Origin: Epiperipatus broadwayi
Lineage: Eukaryota; Onychophora; Udeonychophora; Euonychophora; Peripatidae
DNA length: 64,000 bases
Assembly (NCBI GenBank): GCA_028023455.1
Contig: JAQFVV010000022.1
Coordinates: 8,267,100-8,331,099 of the forward strand
Direction of reading: 5' to 3'
Shown: piece by piece, positions 46,432 through 58,269 of the stretch
How positions within the stretch are numbered: the first letter of the stretch is position 1
How the letters are laid out: each line of letters starts with the position of its first letter
Program-made: the position numbers and the translations under genes
Notes under the pieces: model-generated
Databases searched by the model: none
Told to the model about the DNA's origin: nothing
The model's input: only the letters and a program-made list of their open reading frames with translations

Positions 46432-47313
46432 TCAAAACATCACATGATCACCATTTCATATACTTACACTTGCTGTTAATGAGTACCTGACTTTCCATAC
46501 AATAGACAAGTGCAAGCCTTCATAATCAATGGATGCATTAAGATTTGTGCATAAAATTCCTATCTAATGCCTACTCATTCAACATCCCCAAAATAGTTTC
46601 TGACTTGTGGCTTTTATCAGTGAGAAGCCTTGGTTTTGAGAGCACTGAACCTAAATCTTAGGATCTGATGCAATCCTCCAGCAATCACCTTTTACCTATT
46701 TGGTTAACTATAAAGCTAGAAACCAAGATGAAAGTCACAAGCTAGAAACTAGTCTGGAGATTTTGTATGAGTAGGCACTAGATAGAAATTTTATGCACAA
46801 ACCATATTACATCCATTGATTATGAAGGCTTGTTTTTGGTGATACTGCTATATGGAGAGTTTGGTATTCCTATTAACAGAATGTGTAATCATATTAAATG
46901 GTGATATCATGTCATGGTTTTGATAGTTTTATACCTATCCTATCCCTAGGATAATGATGACTGTAGTATTTGAAAAACCAAAGACACCAAAATGTATAGA
47001 TGCTGAACTGAGTTCAGATCTATATGACTATAAGACCGAATAAACTTCAGTTAAAAACATCATGGTGTTTTCATCTTGGGCTTCTAGTTTTATAATTAAC
47101 ATAATAGGTAAAAGGTGGTTTCTGGAGGGTTGCATTAGATTCTAAGATCTAGGTGCAGTACTTTAAAATTTGAGGATCATCACTGATGAAAGTCATAAGC
47201 TAGAAAGTAGTCTGGGAATGTTGGATGATTAGGCACTAGATAGAAATTTTATGCACAAATTTTCCTGCATCCATTTTGGTGGCACTACTGTATGGAGAGT
47301 TTGGTATTTTTAA
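46432..47313. mobile_element. Family A hammerhead element, compound (copy A5)
   Basis: Starts CAAAACATCACATGATCACC and ends GTATGGAGAGTTTGG. Three hammerhead-like motifs occur: minus strand 46579-46633 (core CTGATAA, GTC lost), plus strand 46722-46775 (5' half of stem I missing, GAAACTAGTCTGGAG kept), and plus strand 47171-47224 (CTGATGA kept, GAAAGTAGTC altered, stem I poor). An internal GATATCATGTCATGGTTTTGA near 46900 looks like an internal copy of the terminus, so two units may be nested or head to tail. Confidence 0.75.
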
Positions 47314-47329
47314 TAATAATAATAATCAT

Positions 47330-47960
47330 CATCATTAATTTTATTAGTAAACAACAAGTTACAAACCAAAACATAATATAATTATTTACATAAAATTTAG
47401 CTTAATCTTAAAATACAAATTAAATTCTGATGTAAAATAAATCACTAAATATCTTGTTATATTCATTCTGTATTCTATGAAGAGGGATATTTTTTGTATG
47501 TATATGTTTGATTATTGGCAGATAAAATAATTCATAATTTCTACTATGAGGTATTGGTATTTTATGCAATATATTTGTGACTGAATTATTAAGTCATTGT
47601 ACCCATTATTAGTTTATATACAAATCACATCTCAAACAGCAGTTTCTTACTGAGCAATTTATTACAATGTCTGTTATAGGATGTATGTTTATAAAAAGAT
47701 TTGCAGCATTTGTCAGAAACTTCCTATAATTTTTTCATATTTGTTTGATTATAAGAATTCTATATAATTGATCTATAGTGTAGAGCTGATAGTATTAAAC
47801 TATTAAATATTAATTTATTAGTTTGAAAATTAAAAACGATTTTATCACAATGCTTGTGAGTTTGAATAATAATTTATTATTCAAATAAGTTTATTAGATA
47901 TTCAGTAGAACCATAATATTTGCTATATTTTATTGTAAGCTTCCTGCATGTACATTGTAT
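47330..47960 (-). pseudogene. Possible LINE 3' part, strongly decayed
   Basis: Minus-strand fragments in mixed frames have a Jockey/I-type C-terminal flavour (SLILSALHYRSI; HIHTKNIPLHRIQNEY) and the left boundary is an ATC/ATT microsatellite, as at the ends of other LINEs here. No catalytic motif is preserved. Confidence 0.35.
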
Positions 47961-47999
47961 TTCATTAAAAGCATAAAGCTAAACTAATCAATAAATAAC

Positions 48000-49085
48000 C
48001 AAAACTACCCCAAATCCACAATTCAACCAGACTAGCCAAAAAAAAAACAACAACAACTCTAAAGCACAACCAATGATTTCACTGCTACAATCAGACCTCA
48101 AATGTAAATAATTACAAAATAACATATTTAAACTCAACATTACCCACAATTCCACTTAACTCTCATACACTCTTAATCTTAAAAGAACTTTTAAATAAGT
48201 TAATTGCTTCAGAATCATACATTTTTAATAAGAAAGATTTTTTAATTCTTTTTTATTTCATTTTTCTCAAAGAAGACTCTCTTAGCTTCATCAAAATTAA
48301 TAGTGTGGCCTGTATCTTTTTCACAGATGTATAAAGCAGAACTAAGATGTTTATTTCTAACACTACTTTTATATATCTTTATTCTTTCATTTAAACTTAA
48401 AGTAATCTGACACATATATACTTTTTTACGAAAATAAGTGTGGATAATATACATTACTCTAGGAATAGGTTTTCTATCAAAAATTTCTTTTGTATTACTT
48501 AATAAATTATTTAAAGCAATACTTCCATTCCAAGCAATTTTTCTCATTTCAAACAAATTATTATTTTTACATATAATTCTATAAGAAGACAATTTAAATG
48601 GCAAAGAAATAAAACCATATTTTTCTTTATTTTTTACATCATTACAAATATTACTACTATTAAATAAAATACTTTTAACAAATTTATCAGAGTAGCCCAT
48701 ATTCAAATCGTCTTTATAAAATTGACCTTTCTGAAACAAAACTAACTCATTAGAATTATTTAATCTCTTATTTCTATAACAATAATTTCTTAAAGCAGCT
48801 ATTTTATGAGGTACAGATTGATAGTTATTAGACTTAATCATAGACCTTAACTCTTTCCTCTTAACATAATGACTACTACTAAACAATTATTCTTTATATT
48901 TCTAATCACCAATAGATCTAAATATTTTAATTTAATAGAATCTAATCCCCTCCTTCTACAACATATTTTATAAAAGGATCAAAATAAACTCATTTACCAA
49001 TTCTCCATTTATCATTCTCAACTACAAATAATCATTCATATATCTAACAAATAACCTTAAATGCAAACAAGCTGCTATATACATA
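48000..49085 (-). pseudogene. Penelope-like element family 2: end of RT, linker and GIY-YIG endonuclease
   Basis: Minus strand. A decayed RT palm box (RYMND for RYVDD) lies near 49040. The open frame at 48242-48886 encodes the PLE linker (YGFISLPFKLSSYRI; ALNNLLSNTKEIFDR) and a GIY-YIG endonuclease: KKVYMCQITLSLNERIKIYK, SSALYICEKDTGHTINFDEA. The usual YIG reads YMC and GIY reads VMY, so the nuclease is probably dead, though the catalytic Arg region is kept. The 3' UTR continues to about 48000 and matches the one after the inverted copy at 52.2 kb. The RT body upstream is split off by later insertions (49.1-50.5 kb). Confidence 0.85.
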
Positions 49086-49184
49086 TATAGTTAGAACTTA
49101 AAGAAATACATGTTTAGAGATAAAACATCGATAAGTGTTCATGATTAGAAAATGATTAATTAAAAGATAAGGAACAAGTATAAT

Positions 49185-49225
49185 TAATTAGTTCTAGAAC
49201 ATTCCACATTATGGGGGAAACATAT
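49185..49225 (+). repeat. Short fragment of the gypsy LTR start
   Basis: GTTCTAGAACATTCCACATT then GGGGGAAACATA matches the start of the LTR at 49466. It lies between two copies of GAACAAGTATAATTAATTA. Confidence 0.6.
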
Positions 49226-49263
49226 AAAGAACAAGTATAATTAATTATAAACAAAGCAAAGCA

Positions 49264-49440
49264 AAACTCCATATAGTAGTGCCACCTGTGCTAAACAGAG
49301 TAATCAATGGATGCCAGAAGGCTTGTGCATAAAATCCCTATCTAATGCCTACTCATCCAATATCCCCAGACTAGTTTCTGGCTTGTGGCCTTCGTCAGTG
49401 AGGAGCTTTGGATCTGAGAGCACTGCATCTAGATCATGTG
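49264..49440 (-). mobile_element. Family A hammerhead element, partial (copy A6)
   Basis: Contains the CAAAACTCCATATAGTAGTG terminus, AGTAATCAATGGATGCCAGA, a complete hammerhead-like motif (minus strand) and GAGAGCACTGCATCTAGATC, after which the element ends. About half a unit is present. It lies among gypsy LTR sequences that interrupt the PLE. Confidence 0.8.
49357..49411 (-). ncRNA. Type I hammerhead-ribozyme-like motif, intact (A6)
   Basis: On the minus strand the core is CTGACGA; position 7 of a hammerhead core is free to vary. Stem I (TCCTCA with TGGGGA, then CCAA with TTGG) pairs fully, stem II is GGC/GCC around CACAA, and GAAAC, the ACTAGT palindrome and GTC are complete. The A-A mismatch at the base of stem II is present as in the other copies. 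Confidence 0.75.
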
Positions 49441-49465
49441 ATGCTTGCTGTTTTATAATTAATTA

Positions 49466-49864
49466 TGTTCTAGAACATTCCACTATCAGTGGGAAACATA
49501 AAAACTTGGAGATAAGCATACTCGCATTGTTGGAGCTGATCACTGCTAACAGAAGATACATAATGACCTGAGTGTACAGAGGAATCCAGTGAACACCATG
49601 AAGGTACCAAAGTGGACCTAGGGACTATACAGGCCACATCAGCTTTATTATAATTTATGTATGCCTCATTGGCCATGCATTTCATAAGTAATAATATTGA
49701 TATGTATAAATTGTAATTATATTAAGCTTTTAAAATCTTACTATTGTTAACTTGTGGCAATAAAGTCAGTATTTAGTTATAAAACCGTGTTTTCGAATTA
49801 CCTTTGTTTCTGTTGGTCTGACCTTTATTTCCAACTGTAGTATTCACGGAGGCTGTGCACAACA
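49466..49864 (+). mobile_element. Ty3/gypsy long terminal repeat (5' LTR)
   Basis: Begins TGTTCTAGAACATTCCAC and ends near GCACAACA, so it has the TG...CA ends of an LTR. It contains an AATAAAG polyadenylation-like signal (49760-49766). Shortly after the end is TGGCACAGTATTGACAGGAT, which has the form of a tRNA primer-binding site of gypsy elements (often TGGCGCAGT...ACAGGAT). A gag fragment follows. No matching 3' LTR was seen. Confidence 0.7.
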
Positions 49865-50003
49865 GAAAACTGGCACAGTATTGACAGGATAGAATTCAAC
49901 TTGTTATTCTGCATCATATTAGAATTGTGTATTCAGAAATCATGGGGGGAATTAAAAATATATATATATATTTTTCACTTACTAGTTTGGATTAAGAGTT
50001 AAA

Positions 50004-50480
50004 ATGACAACTGTGCTGCAAGGGCCAATAAATGAGTTTAATATGAATAGGCCTGTTTATCGGCCAATTTATCTCAAAAGGATTGAGAATTTTTTTTATT
50101 AATGGGACTGTAAGTGGCACCATTAATGTTGCCACATTGTTATGTTATGTTGAGCAACAAGTGATAGAAATTACAAATCGGTTATGTGATTACAAAGAAC
50201 TAGAGAAATTGCCATACGAAATAGGGTTGAAAAAGTAAATAATTATTTTAGCCTCAAGTTTTCTGAGCATGTAGAGTAGCTACATTTTAGAAATAGATGG
50301 CAAAATAATGAACACATATGAGACTATGATCAAACATTGAGAGAACTTGCTAAGAGATGCAGTTATGGTAATGCAGTAGAGGATGCGCTACTGGAATAAT
50401 TACTTTGGGGGATGGCTGATGATAGGCTGAGACAGCAATTACTGGCCTCAAGAAACTTGTCATATGATGATAATAATAAT
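50004..50480 (+). pseudogene. Ty3/gypsy gag (capsid) fragment
   Basis: From the ATG at 50004, mixed-frame residues follow gypsy capsid: LHFRNRWQNNEHI, then DYDQTLRELAKRCSYGNAVED, ALLE, LLWGMADDRLRQQLL. The LRELAK-C-xGxxxE and G-x-DDRLRQ-LL pattern is the usual capsid C-terminal part. There are at least four stops or frameshifts. No protease, RT or integrase follows, so this is a short relic attached to one LTR. Confidence 0.7.
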
Positions 50481-50539
50481 TACCTCTTCCAAATAATATA
50501 AAGTGAAAAAAGTAAAGAAGATATAATATAACTTATTAT

Positions 50540-51725
50540 CCATTCTTCCTTAATCTTATAAAAATGACCATTATAAGTAAAAATAAAAAAAATCCTCCAA
50601 TAATAAAAGCAAATCTTTAATAATTTTAATCTTATTTTTTATCAAAGATCCATGTTTACCAACACAAACATAAGAACATCAATACTGTTTAATCTATTAA
50701 CAGATTGATACATATTCTCAATATCTAAACTACTAAATACTCAATTATTTTTCATTTTAAAATTATTAATTTTATCAAATGCCTTAAAAGAAGAAGAAAC
50801 TGTGTAATGATCAAAATCAACAAATTGTTTTAAACAAATTATTCAAGAACCTAGAAATACTCTCCACAACACTACCCATAAAATCAAAAAATAAATCTTA
50901 AAGGAAACCCATCTTTGTAAGTCTTAATATTCATAAACATCTTAGCTGAAATAAAGTCATTAGGATAACATTTTAAATAATTTACTATATTAAAAAAAAT
51001 CAATTTACCATTTTTTTTCATAATATCTACTAGGACATTGTCTAAAAACATATACTTACTATTATTTAATTCCTTATCCATTTTTCCCTAAACTCATTTC
51101 CTTTTATAATGACAACTGGCCAGCTTTGTCTTCACTGAGAATTGATCAAATAATTAGCAATTAATCTATCCTAAAGATATCTAATCTCAGCAGGATTAAC
51201 AATACATTTTTCTTTCCTTTTTAAGATTTTATTTAAAACTAATTAAATGCCAACTTTCTGCTCATTACTCAAATAGTATACTAGATTCAATAGACAAAAT
51301 TGTATCAAAAACTATATTTTTTGAATGAAAAGGAACAAAATTAGGACCTTTACCAAGAATTTCCTATTTTCTATCATGTAATATCAGAAAAATTAACAAC
51401 CTTATTAATAGAATCATTATTCTCAAATACCCTATCACTACAATAAAATTTATTCAATTTTCCAAACAACCATTTTAATTTTCTTTCATACTTCCTACAA
51501 CAGAAATTTGACCGATGTTTCTAAACTGCCTTATCAAAAAATTGAAAATTGAAAATTAAAATCTTGTTCTTATCTAAATAATATCTATTCATTTTATATT
51601 CATTAATAAATTTGTAAAACTTAATAAAATTTTCTTTCAAAAAACTATTCAAACTATACATTTGTAAATTCAAAACTAAATTCCGATTCTTAAACAACTT
51701 TCTATTTTTAAAATTAATCATACAA
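50540..51725 (-). pseudogene. Penelope-like element family 2: 5' part of the reverse transcriptase
   Basis: Minus strand, decayed. Near 50.9 kb are LVDIMKKNGKL and TYKDGFPLRF, the latter corresponding to the PK(T)HK.G.PLRPI motif at the start of PLE/telomerase-type RT. Near 51.5 kb is LIFNFQFFDKAV. It lies in the same orientation as, and upstream of, the 48.0-49.1 kb part. The two were probably one element before gypsy and family A insertions. Several stops. Confidence 0.65.
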
Positions 51726-51794
51726 CTCCTAGGAAAAACTTTAAATTCCCTAAATTTTTTTAAAAAAATAAATCTGCTATCTTAAAGATTTTAT

Positions 51795-52350
51795 CCTATC
51801 ACTCAATCTAGTTAACTTTTTAATTCTTCTAATAATTTATTAAATAATGCAAAGGAAATTTTTGATAGAAAGACTATTCTTGGAGTGTATATTAGCCCTT
51901 ATTTTTGTAAAAAAGTATATATAAGTCAGAGTAGTTTGAGCTTAAGTGAAAGAATAAAAATACAATTAGAAATAAATATCTTAATTCTGCTTTATATATC
52001 CATGAAAAAGATACAAGACACTATTAATTTTGATGAAGCTAAGATTGCCTTCTTTGAGAGAAATGAAATAAAAAGAATTAAAGAATCTTTATTATTAAAA
52101 ATTTATGATTCTGAAGCAATTAACTTATTTAAAAGTTCTTTTAATATTAAGGGTGGATGGAAAGTAGGTGAAATTATGGGTAATGCTGTTTAAATATGTT
52201 GTTATTTTGTAGTTTTTTACACTTGCCAAGTCTGCTTGTAGCAGTGAAATCATTGGTTGTGATTTAGAGTTATTTTTTGGCTAGTCTGGCTGAGTTGTGA
52301 ATTTGGAGTAATTTTGCTAGTATATCATGTATATGAACTTATGTCTTGTT
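51795..52350 (+). pseudogene. Penelope-like element family 2, inverted copy: endonuclease end and 3' UTR
   Basis: Plus strand. The frame encodes NAKEIFDR, then GVYISPYFCKKVYISQSSLSLSERIKI, and TINFDEAKIAFFERNEIKR. This matches the 48.3-48.6 kb sequence (KKVYMCQITLSLNERIKI; TINFDEAKRVFFEKNEIKK) in the opposite orientation. Here the YIG box is YIS. The shared 3' UTR (CACTGCTAC-type block and GACTAGCCA-type block, complemented) follows to about 52340. The junction at about 51740-51795 therefore joins two PLE copies head to head. Confidence 0.8.
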
Positions 52351-52399
52351 GATAAACTTTGATTAGATTAGAATATGTATTATACACAAAATTATATAT

Positions 52400-53065
52400 T
52401 ATCATCATTATTTTTATTCATTATTGATCCATTGCAGAATGAGGGTCTCTTTAAGTTCAATCTACCTTTGATTTCTAGCCTCTCTTCTCCACATCACCCA
52501 GCACACATAATTATTTCATCCATCTCACATATGGTTGCTTTCTAGGTCTTTTACAATATCTTGGAGTCCAGTTTAAGATTTCAGCTATCTATCTAGTATC
52601 ATCTTTTCCACCAGTATGTCCAGCCCAGCTCCACTTCAGTCTTAATTCATTCAATGATGTCAGTAACACCTAATTGTTTTCTCACCCATGTATTTTATTT
52701 TTGATCTCTTTTTGTTACTTCTAACATGCATCTCTCAATACTTCATTGAATTGTCTGAAATCTCTTTATTGCTCTTCTGTTAAGTTCAAAATCTCAGATC
52801 CATAAGTAAGAATTGGTAAAATACATTAAAAACCTTTTCAAATATATAGACATATTTTTTTTTAATATTGTTATTTCTACCAAGTTTAATTCCATGATTA
52901 ATTTCATCTACTTTGTTTTATTTGTAGTAATAATCTGACCAAGGTATTTGTAATTATTAACTTCTTCTAACTCATCATTATCAATTTTTCTTTTTTTCTT
53001 TTGAGAAAATCTATTGAACATTAGTCTTTTTAACATTTATCTTTAATCCTACTTTCTTAAAATAC
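52400..53065 (-). pseudogene. RTE-clade LINE, C-terminal fragment, second copy
   Basis: Minus strand. The same family as at 34.2-34.8 kb but more decayed. The DNA matches over long stretches (the complement of GGATGAAGGTCTCT at 34.2 kb; TCTCTTCTCCACATCACCC; TATTTCATCCATC; TCTAGGTCTTTTACAAT). It extends further 5', to a decayed GLKIN...KT segment near 53050. Many frameshifts. 3' tail near 52400 is TGATGATAA-like. Confidence 0.8.
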
Positions 53066-54045
53066 AAATAGAAAAAAAAATATAGTTATTAATAATAAAT
53101 TGAGGGCATACATTTACTTATACTTTATTGAGTGTTTCTATTTTTTAAATAAAATGAATAGGAAATGTCTGACTTTCATCACAATTAAAGACTCTATGGG
53201 TAATTTTTAATAATTTTTTTCTCTTATAGAAACATAATAGCAGTCTCATTAGCAAAAACCTATGATTTCTTTAATTGTTTTGATGTTTTAAGTCAATATC
53301 AACTTTAAATATATTCTTACATTTTGTAAAATCTTTAGGGTTATACTTAGAAAACATTTTATTATGTTGTATACTACATATTAAATTTGGAAAAGATAAT
53401 GAATTAAGAATAAAGTCTATTTGCTCTCAATATAAGCTGAAATAATATTTTAATTTGCGAAGCGCTGATAGTTGAAAACTGAAATAAATCGAGATACTGC
53501 CAAATCTCTAGCGCTCGTTACAATACATAACTTATAGCCAATCAGATGTCAAAGAATAGCTATCTGACATGACATCAAACCTAAACACACAACAAAGATT
53601 TTATGAAAAAAGGGCTGAAGAAATTTTATTACTCAACATGATTGCATGCAGTCCTTCAAAGTAGAAAAAACAGCTGTTGGCATGTTGTAAAATTTATTTA
53701 CAAATTTTATTTTATTTTATTAAATTCTTTTATATTAACTTGTCTTGTATGTATTTCTGTCAGGATGTTCAAATTTTTAACAATGAAAAAAAATCAGGTC
53801 TCATTTAGAACTGGACCCACATCCTTACATTTGCTAAAAAAAACTCTTTTAACAACTGATTCAATGGTAATATTATGTTTATAGAGTAAAATTTTGTTAA
53901 TATTGAATTAATTAATTAAAAGGTAAAATATGAATTATTATTGTCAATTAATTATTATTTCATAAATACTTTGTGAAAAAAAATAAATGTATAAAAAAGG
54001 TTGGACAATTATATGATTTTTTTTCATTTCCAAAATGAAAACAAA
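53066..54045. other. No gene seen
   Basis: AT-rich DNA. A short open frame at 53642-53884 resembles no family. Confidence 0.45.
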
Positions 54046-55390
54046 TACCACTGATGTAATGTGATGCACTGCAACTTCTCCATATTTGGAGTCAGGAATC
54101 TCTCAGCTACTATGCCCAGAGTAACCTGTTAGCCACTTTACATTTCCTTTCCATTCCTCAATCTATAAGTTTTCCTAAATTCTTCTCTACCCTGCTCCAT
54201 TCCATTACCACAACATAATCTTTGTCAACTCCATAGCAATTCTTCTCTACCCTGCTCCATTCCATTACCACAACATAATCTTTGTCAACTCCATAGCCTT
54301 TATATCTAAATCCCCCTTATCTTTTTCCAAACTCAGCATAAAAAACAACAACCCACTTTCTGTATAATCACTTTGTTTATATTTATTCTTCCACAACTTC
54401 ATTACTTGTACCATTTCTGACATTCAATTAACAGATGCCTAATATTTTCTATGCCTTCCTTACATAACTTGCAGACTAAATCATGCACATTTTCCCTTTT
54501 ATGTGCATATTCCCTTGATACTAAAGATCCTGACAAGCCTTAAAACAGTAAACTACTTTGATGTGATATGATGCAATGTGACTTCTCCTTATACAGAGTT
54601 GGGAATCTCTCCATAACTATGCCCAGAGAAACCTGTTTACCACTTTACCTTCCCTTTCCATTCCCCACCCTAAGTTTTCCAATATCCTGCTCAATCCCAT
54701 TTTTACAACATAATCTTTGTCAACTCCATAGCCTTTATATCTAAATTCCTCTTATCTTTTCCCAAACCCAGCATAAAAACTAGCAACCCACTTTCTGTAT
54801 AATCACTTTGTTTATATTTATTCTTTCACAACTTCATTATTTGTACCCTTTCTGCTTTCAGGCATTTGCATTCAATTAGCAGATGCTTAATATTTTCTAT
54901 GCTTTCACTACACTAAAGATACCCTTTGAACCTTAAACAGTAAACTACTTTTATTGCTATTATTATAAATTAACTCGCACCCAATATTCCATTTACTTCT
55001 ATATATATTTAAATTCCATTTTACTCTCCATACTAGTTTTCCATCTTTCCAACTCCCTATTCTTTATTAATGCATATATTCTTCTATCCCATTCCTTACC
55101 ACAATAACACTCAACAATTTTCCTAACACAATCAGCCTAATACTGACATATATTCTTTCTTCAAATCTTCCGCATACTGCATTATCTTTCTCACCCATTT
55201 TGTTGCCTTCCCTTTATTCATAACCCAATTAAATACTATTTTGGCTATTCTTTTATTATCCATAAACTGCAATCTACTGAACATTTTCATTTTTCTTTTT
55301 GAATCTCTCATATAAAAACTTGACATTCCCATTTCTCCTTGAATTGCCTCCTTTGCCTTCCACACATCTGCATCTAATGCATGTCAAAAT
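54046..55390 (-). pseudogene. LINE C-terminal region with internal duplications
   Basis: Minus strand. The part at 55132-55365 encodes a LINE C-terminal segment (EMGMSSFYMRDSKRKMKMF; FNWVMNKGKATKWV), then in shifted frames a region leading to a zinc-knuckle CKLCKEGIENIRHLLIEC (about 54440-54490). The whole knuckle segment occurs twice: 54046-54540 and again, shorter, at 54560-54970. Within the first copy a 58-bp unit is exactly repeated in tandem (54183-54240, 54241-54298; TTCTTCTCTACCCTGCTCCA start). No RT catalytic part remains. Clade not assigned. Confidence 0.7.
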
Positions 55391-55590
55391 CATTGACAGC
55401 AGGTGCTCTCTTGAGAAAAGAACAAGAAACATAATATATATAAAAAAAGACTAATGAAGAAAATTATTTTATTTAAATTCAAATTATATGTTTTATTTAT
55501 AACAAAAATAAAATAATATTGAAAAAAGATATTTTTAAAATAATGCTTTTATAAATAAGCATTTATTTTATATAGCGTCTGTATACACTT

Positions 55591-55951
55591 GTATTTACAT
55601 TAGAATATCAGCCTTTCAAGCTAATTGTGCAAACGCTTTGCGAGTGTTAATAATAAATGAATACATTCTCACCAATACAAGATATAGTAAATTCTAGACC
55701 ATTTCATCGACGTCATTCATTCAGACATCGTATAGAGTAATTGAAAGTGACTGTTCTATCGTCACACTTTCTTTGCCAGTACTTCAGATTTGCTCATATA
55801 TAATTATTTGAGTCGTAGGAATAAGAGGATTCCTTTTTATTCCTGCATAAATACTATATCTTATATTGGTGAGAATGTATTCATTTATTATTAACACTCA
55901 CAAAGCATTTGCACAATTAGCTTGAAAGGCTGATATTCGAATGTAAATAAT
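55591..55951. repeat. Palindromic repeat, family D
   Basis: Arms of about 99 bp: GTATTTACATTAGAATATCA at the left and TGATATTCGAATGTAAATAA at the right, with inner ends ACCAATACAAGATATAGT and ACTATATCTTATATTGGT. The 160-bp centre is less AT-rich. One arm recurs at positions 1-95 of the window. No ORF. Confidence 0.8.
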
Positions 55952-56727
55952 GCTTTTATGAAAATAACTCACTAAAAAGTAAAAAAAATAAGGTAGTAAT
56001 CCGTATCATGAAAGCATTTGAGGCCTTTTTGATTTTTATGAATTATTTGAGCCTCAAATGTTTTTATGGTATGGATTGCTTTTGTGGTACAGATTTTTGC
56101 TTTGTTATTTTTTTATTTTTTAGTGGGCTATTTACATAAAAGTATTATTTAAAAAAAATCTTTTTTAATAATATTATTATTATTATTTTAAATGTGATCA
56201 CTTAAGGCACTCAGGGATGGAAAAAATGATTGTAAAATGCATTAGATTGATAAATTGTAATGCTTTTTGTTTCCTTGTTTACATTTATTTTTGGATAGTG
56301 TATAATTGATGTCATGTATATTGATATAGTGTAGTTCACAGCCTCTCTGTATTTAACAAATATAACATCCAAAAAATGCATAAACAGTATTATAATTTTA
56401 AATTACTCACTGGCCCCTTGTACAACAATCCCAAAACTTTTACTATTTAGTTCAAAAATATTTGTATCATTAAAATACTTATTGTATAACCAATAGAGCT
56501 GAACTCACTTTTAAATTTTGGAACATTGTACAAAATCTGTTGATTCTGTATTCTGTTTTTATTCTAAAAGTTAATGCTATTTGACAATGTCTTGCATCCA
56601 TTTCACTGATATAATTTTCTTTAAAACATTGTATTATTAAAATATTCATCTTTTGTACAAAGCATTAGCACCATTTATTTCTTTATATTCAAAATATCTT
56701 AGTAACCTTTTAATAACAGTAATAACC
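55952..56727. other. No gene seen; possible small inverted repeat near 55.97-56.13 kb
   Basis: AAAATAACTCACTAAAAAGTAAAAAAA...GAAAGCATTTGAGGCC is mirrored by GGCTCAAATG...TTTTTTAGTGGGCTATTT, suggesting a short MITE-like palindrome. Otherwise nothing recognised. Confidence 0.45.
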
Positions 56728-57125
56728 ATCTTCATATAGTAATGTCACCCAATGCAAACCATAGTAATCAGTAGATTCTAAAAGGTATGTGAATCAAAAT
56801 CCCTATCTAGTGCGTACTCATTCAATATCCCCAGACTAGTTTCTTGCTTGCAGCCTTTGTCACTGAGGAATCTTAGATCTGATTGCACTGCACCTAGATT
56901 TTGAATTGAATGCAACCCTCTAATAGCCACCTTTTATTTTTTTAGTTAACTATGAAGTTATGGGTCCAAAATGAAAGTACAATAACATTTTCAATCCAGG
57001 TTCATTTTCTTGTATAGTCATACAGATCTGAACCAGTTCAGTATCTATACATTTTGGTGGCTTTCATTTTTTAATAACCATAGTCATAATAATCCTTTAG
57101 TCAGAATTATTAATCATGTGGTATT
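56728..57125 (-). mobile_element. Family A hammerhead element, decayed (copy A7)
   Basis: Carries TAGTAATGTCACCCAATGCA, AATATCCCCAGACTAGTTTC, CACTGCACCTAGATTTTG, CTGAACCAGTTCAGTAT and a CATGTGGTATTTTAG end, in family A order. The hammerhead motif (minus, 56822-56876) has a ruined core (GTGACAA in place of CTGATGA), although GAAACTAGTC, stem I and TGGGGATATTG are kept. Confidence 0.75.
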
Positions 57126-57639
57126 TTAGAAGTTTAACTTTTTAGCAACTCTCCAGTGCTAATCCATGACTTAAGTTATTCGAATACCAAACCACAGAAC
57201 CATAGCTTAAAATTAATAGAATTAGCATTTCAAGCATGACTATATATTATTTTTTTCTCAAATATTTTACAGTTTTTGAATAGGATTTTATAGATTTTTT
57301 AAAATAATATACTGAATATTGTTCTAAAGTATTCCAATTATTATAAGAAATAATACTTAAGAAATCAATGATATTTTTTTCTTGGGATATTTTTGAGATT
57401 TATATGTAATTCAAAAACTTTATGGTCATCAAAATTGATAGTTTTATATAATATGATATCATCATCATCAACAAAAAAAGAATATAAAACCCTCAGAATA
57501 CGATTCCATATCTCAACAAAAAGCAACTGTTTCAGAATATTTTCTTGAGAAACTACAGTTATATTGTGATTTGTATAAGAGAGTATAATATTGTTAAGCC
57601 CAAACTAAGCTTATTAGTGATAAAAGACTCAAACCATTG

Positions 57640-58035
57640 CAGAAACTAATGAAAATATCAATGAAAATTTGAAAACAAAATAGTGATCTACCTTGTCAAA
57701 GGCTTTTCTCATGTCAAAATAAATAATATCCGATTGTAATCTGCAATAGCATCTTAAAATATATAAAAAGTTTGGACAACAGATCTATCTGTTACAAATC
57801 AATATATTTTTGGTAGATTTCTAGATAAATTACTTATTCTATTATATGCAGACTTTTAAAAAAAAAAATCTCACCTATGCTTAACAAAGGGATAAGTCTA
57901 AAAATTTTCAATACCATATGGTGTAAAATTTGATATCATTATAACTAAAATCTTTCCATGAATCAGGAAAAATATCTCCTCCAAAGCTACATTAAAAATG
58001 CAACTAAGAACTCAGTATTGTTGTCATGTCATGAC
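57640..58035 (-). pseudogene. LINE reverse transcriptase fragment
   Basis: Minus strand, mixed frames: GDIFPDSWKD, NFRPISL-like, then TDRSVVQTLYIF and the catalytic FDMRKAFDKVDH block (complement of about 57685-57720). The order (PDSWK, RPISLL, DRS-V-DT, D-KAFD-V) is that of the RT fingers and palm of Tx1/L1-like LINEs, so it may belong to the same family as 36.9-38.4 kb. At least four frame breaks. Confidence 0.65.
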
Positions 58036-58269
58036 CAGTGTGTGTTTTGTTTTTGATACCAATATTGTCAGTTTTAGAAACAGCTATAGCATATTTTTAT
58101 TTTTATATGATGAAAAATAATCAGATAAATCATAATAACAGATCATAATGATAATTATTATTTCCTAAAATGTGCTCTAATATTTTGAGTATTGATAACA
58201 TATTGAACTTTTTTTTTGAAATATTATATTTAATTTTATTTATTAGTTTAGCATATAGATTTTCTGAAA

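Noticed and set aside
56822-56876. Active hammerhead in copy A7
   Set aside because: The core reads GTGACAA in place of CTGATGA, which removes essential residues.
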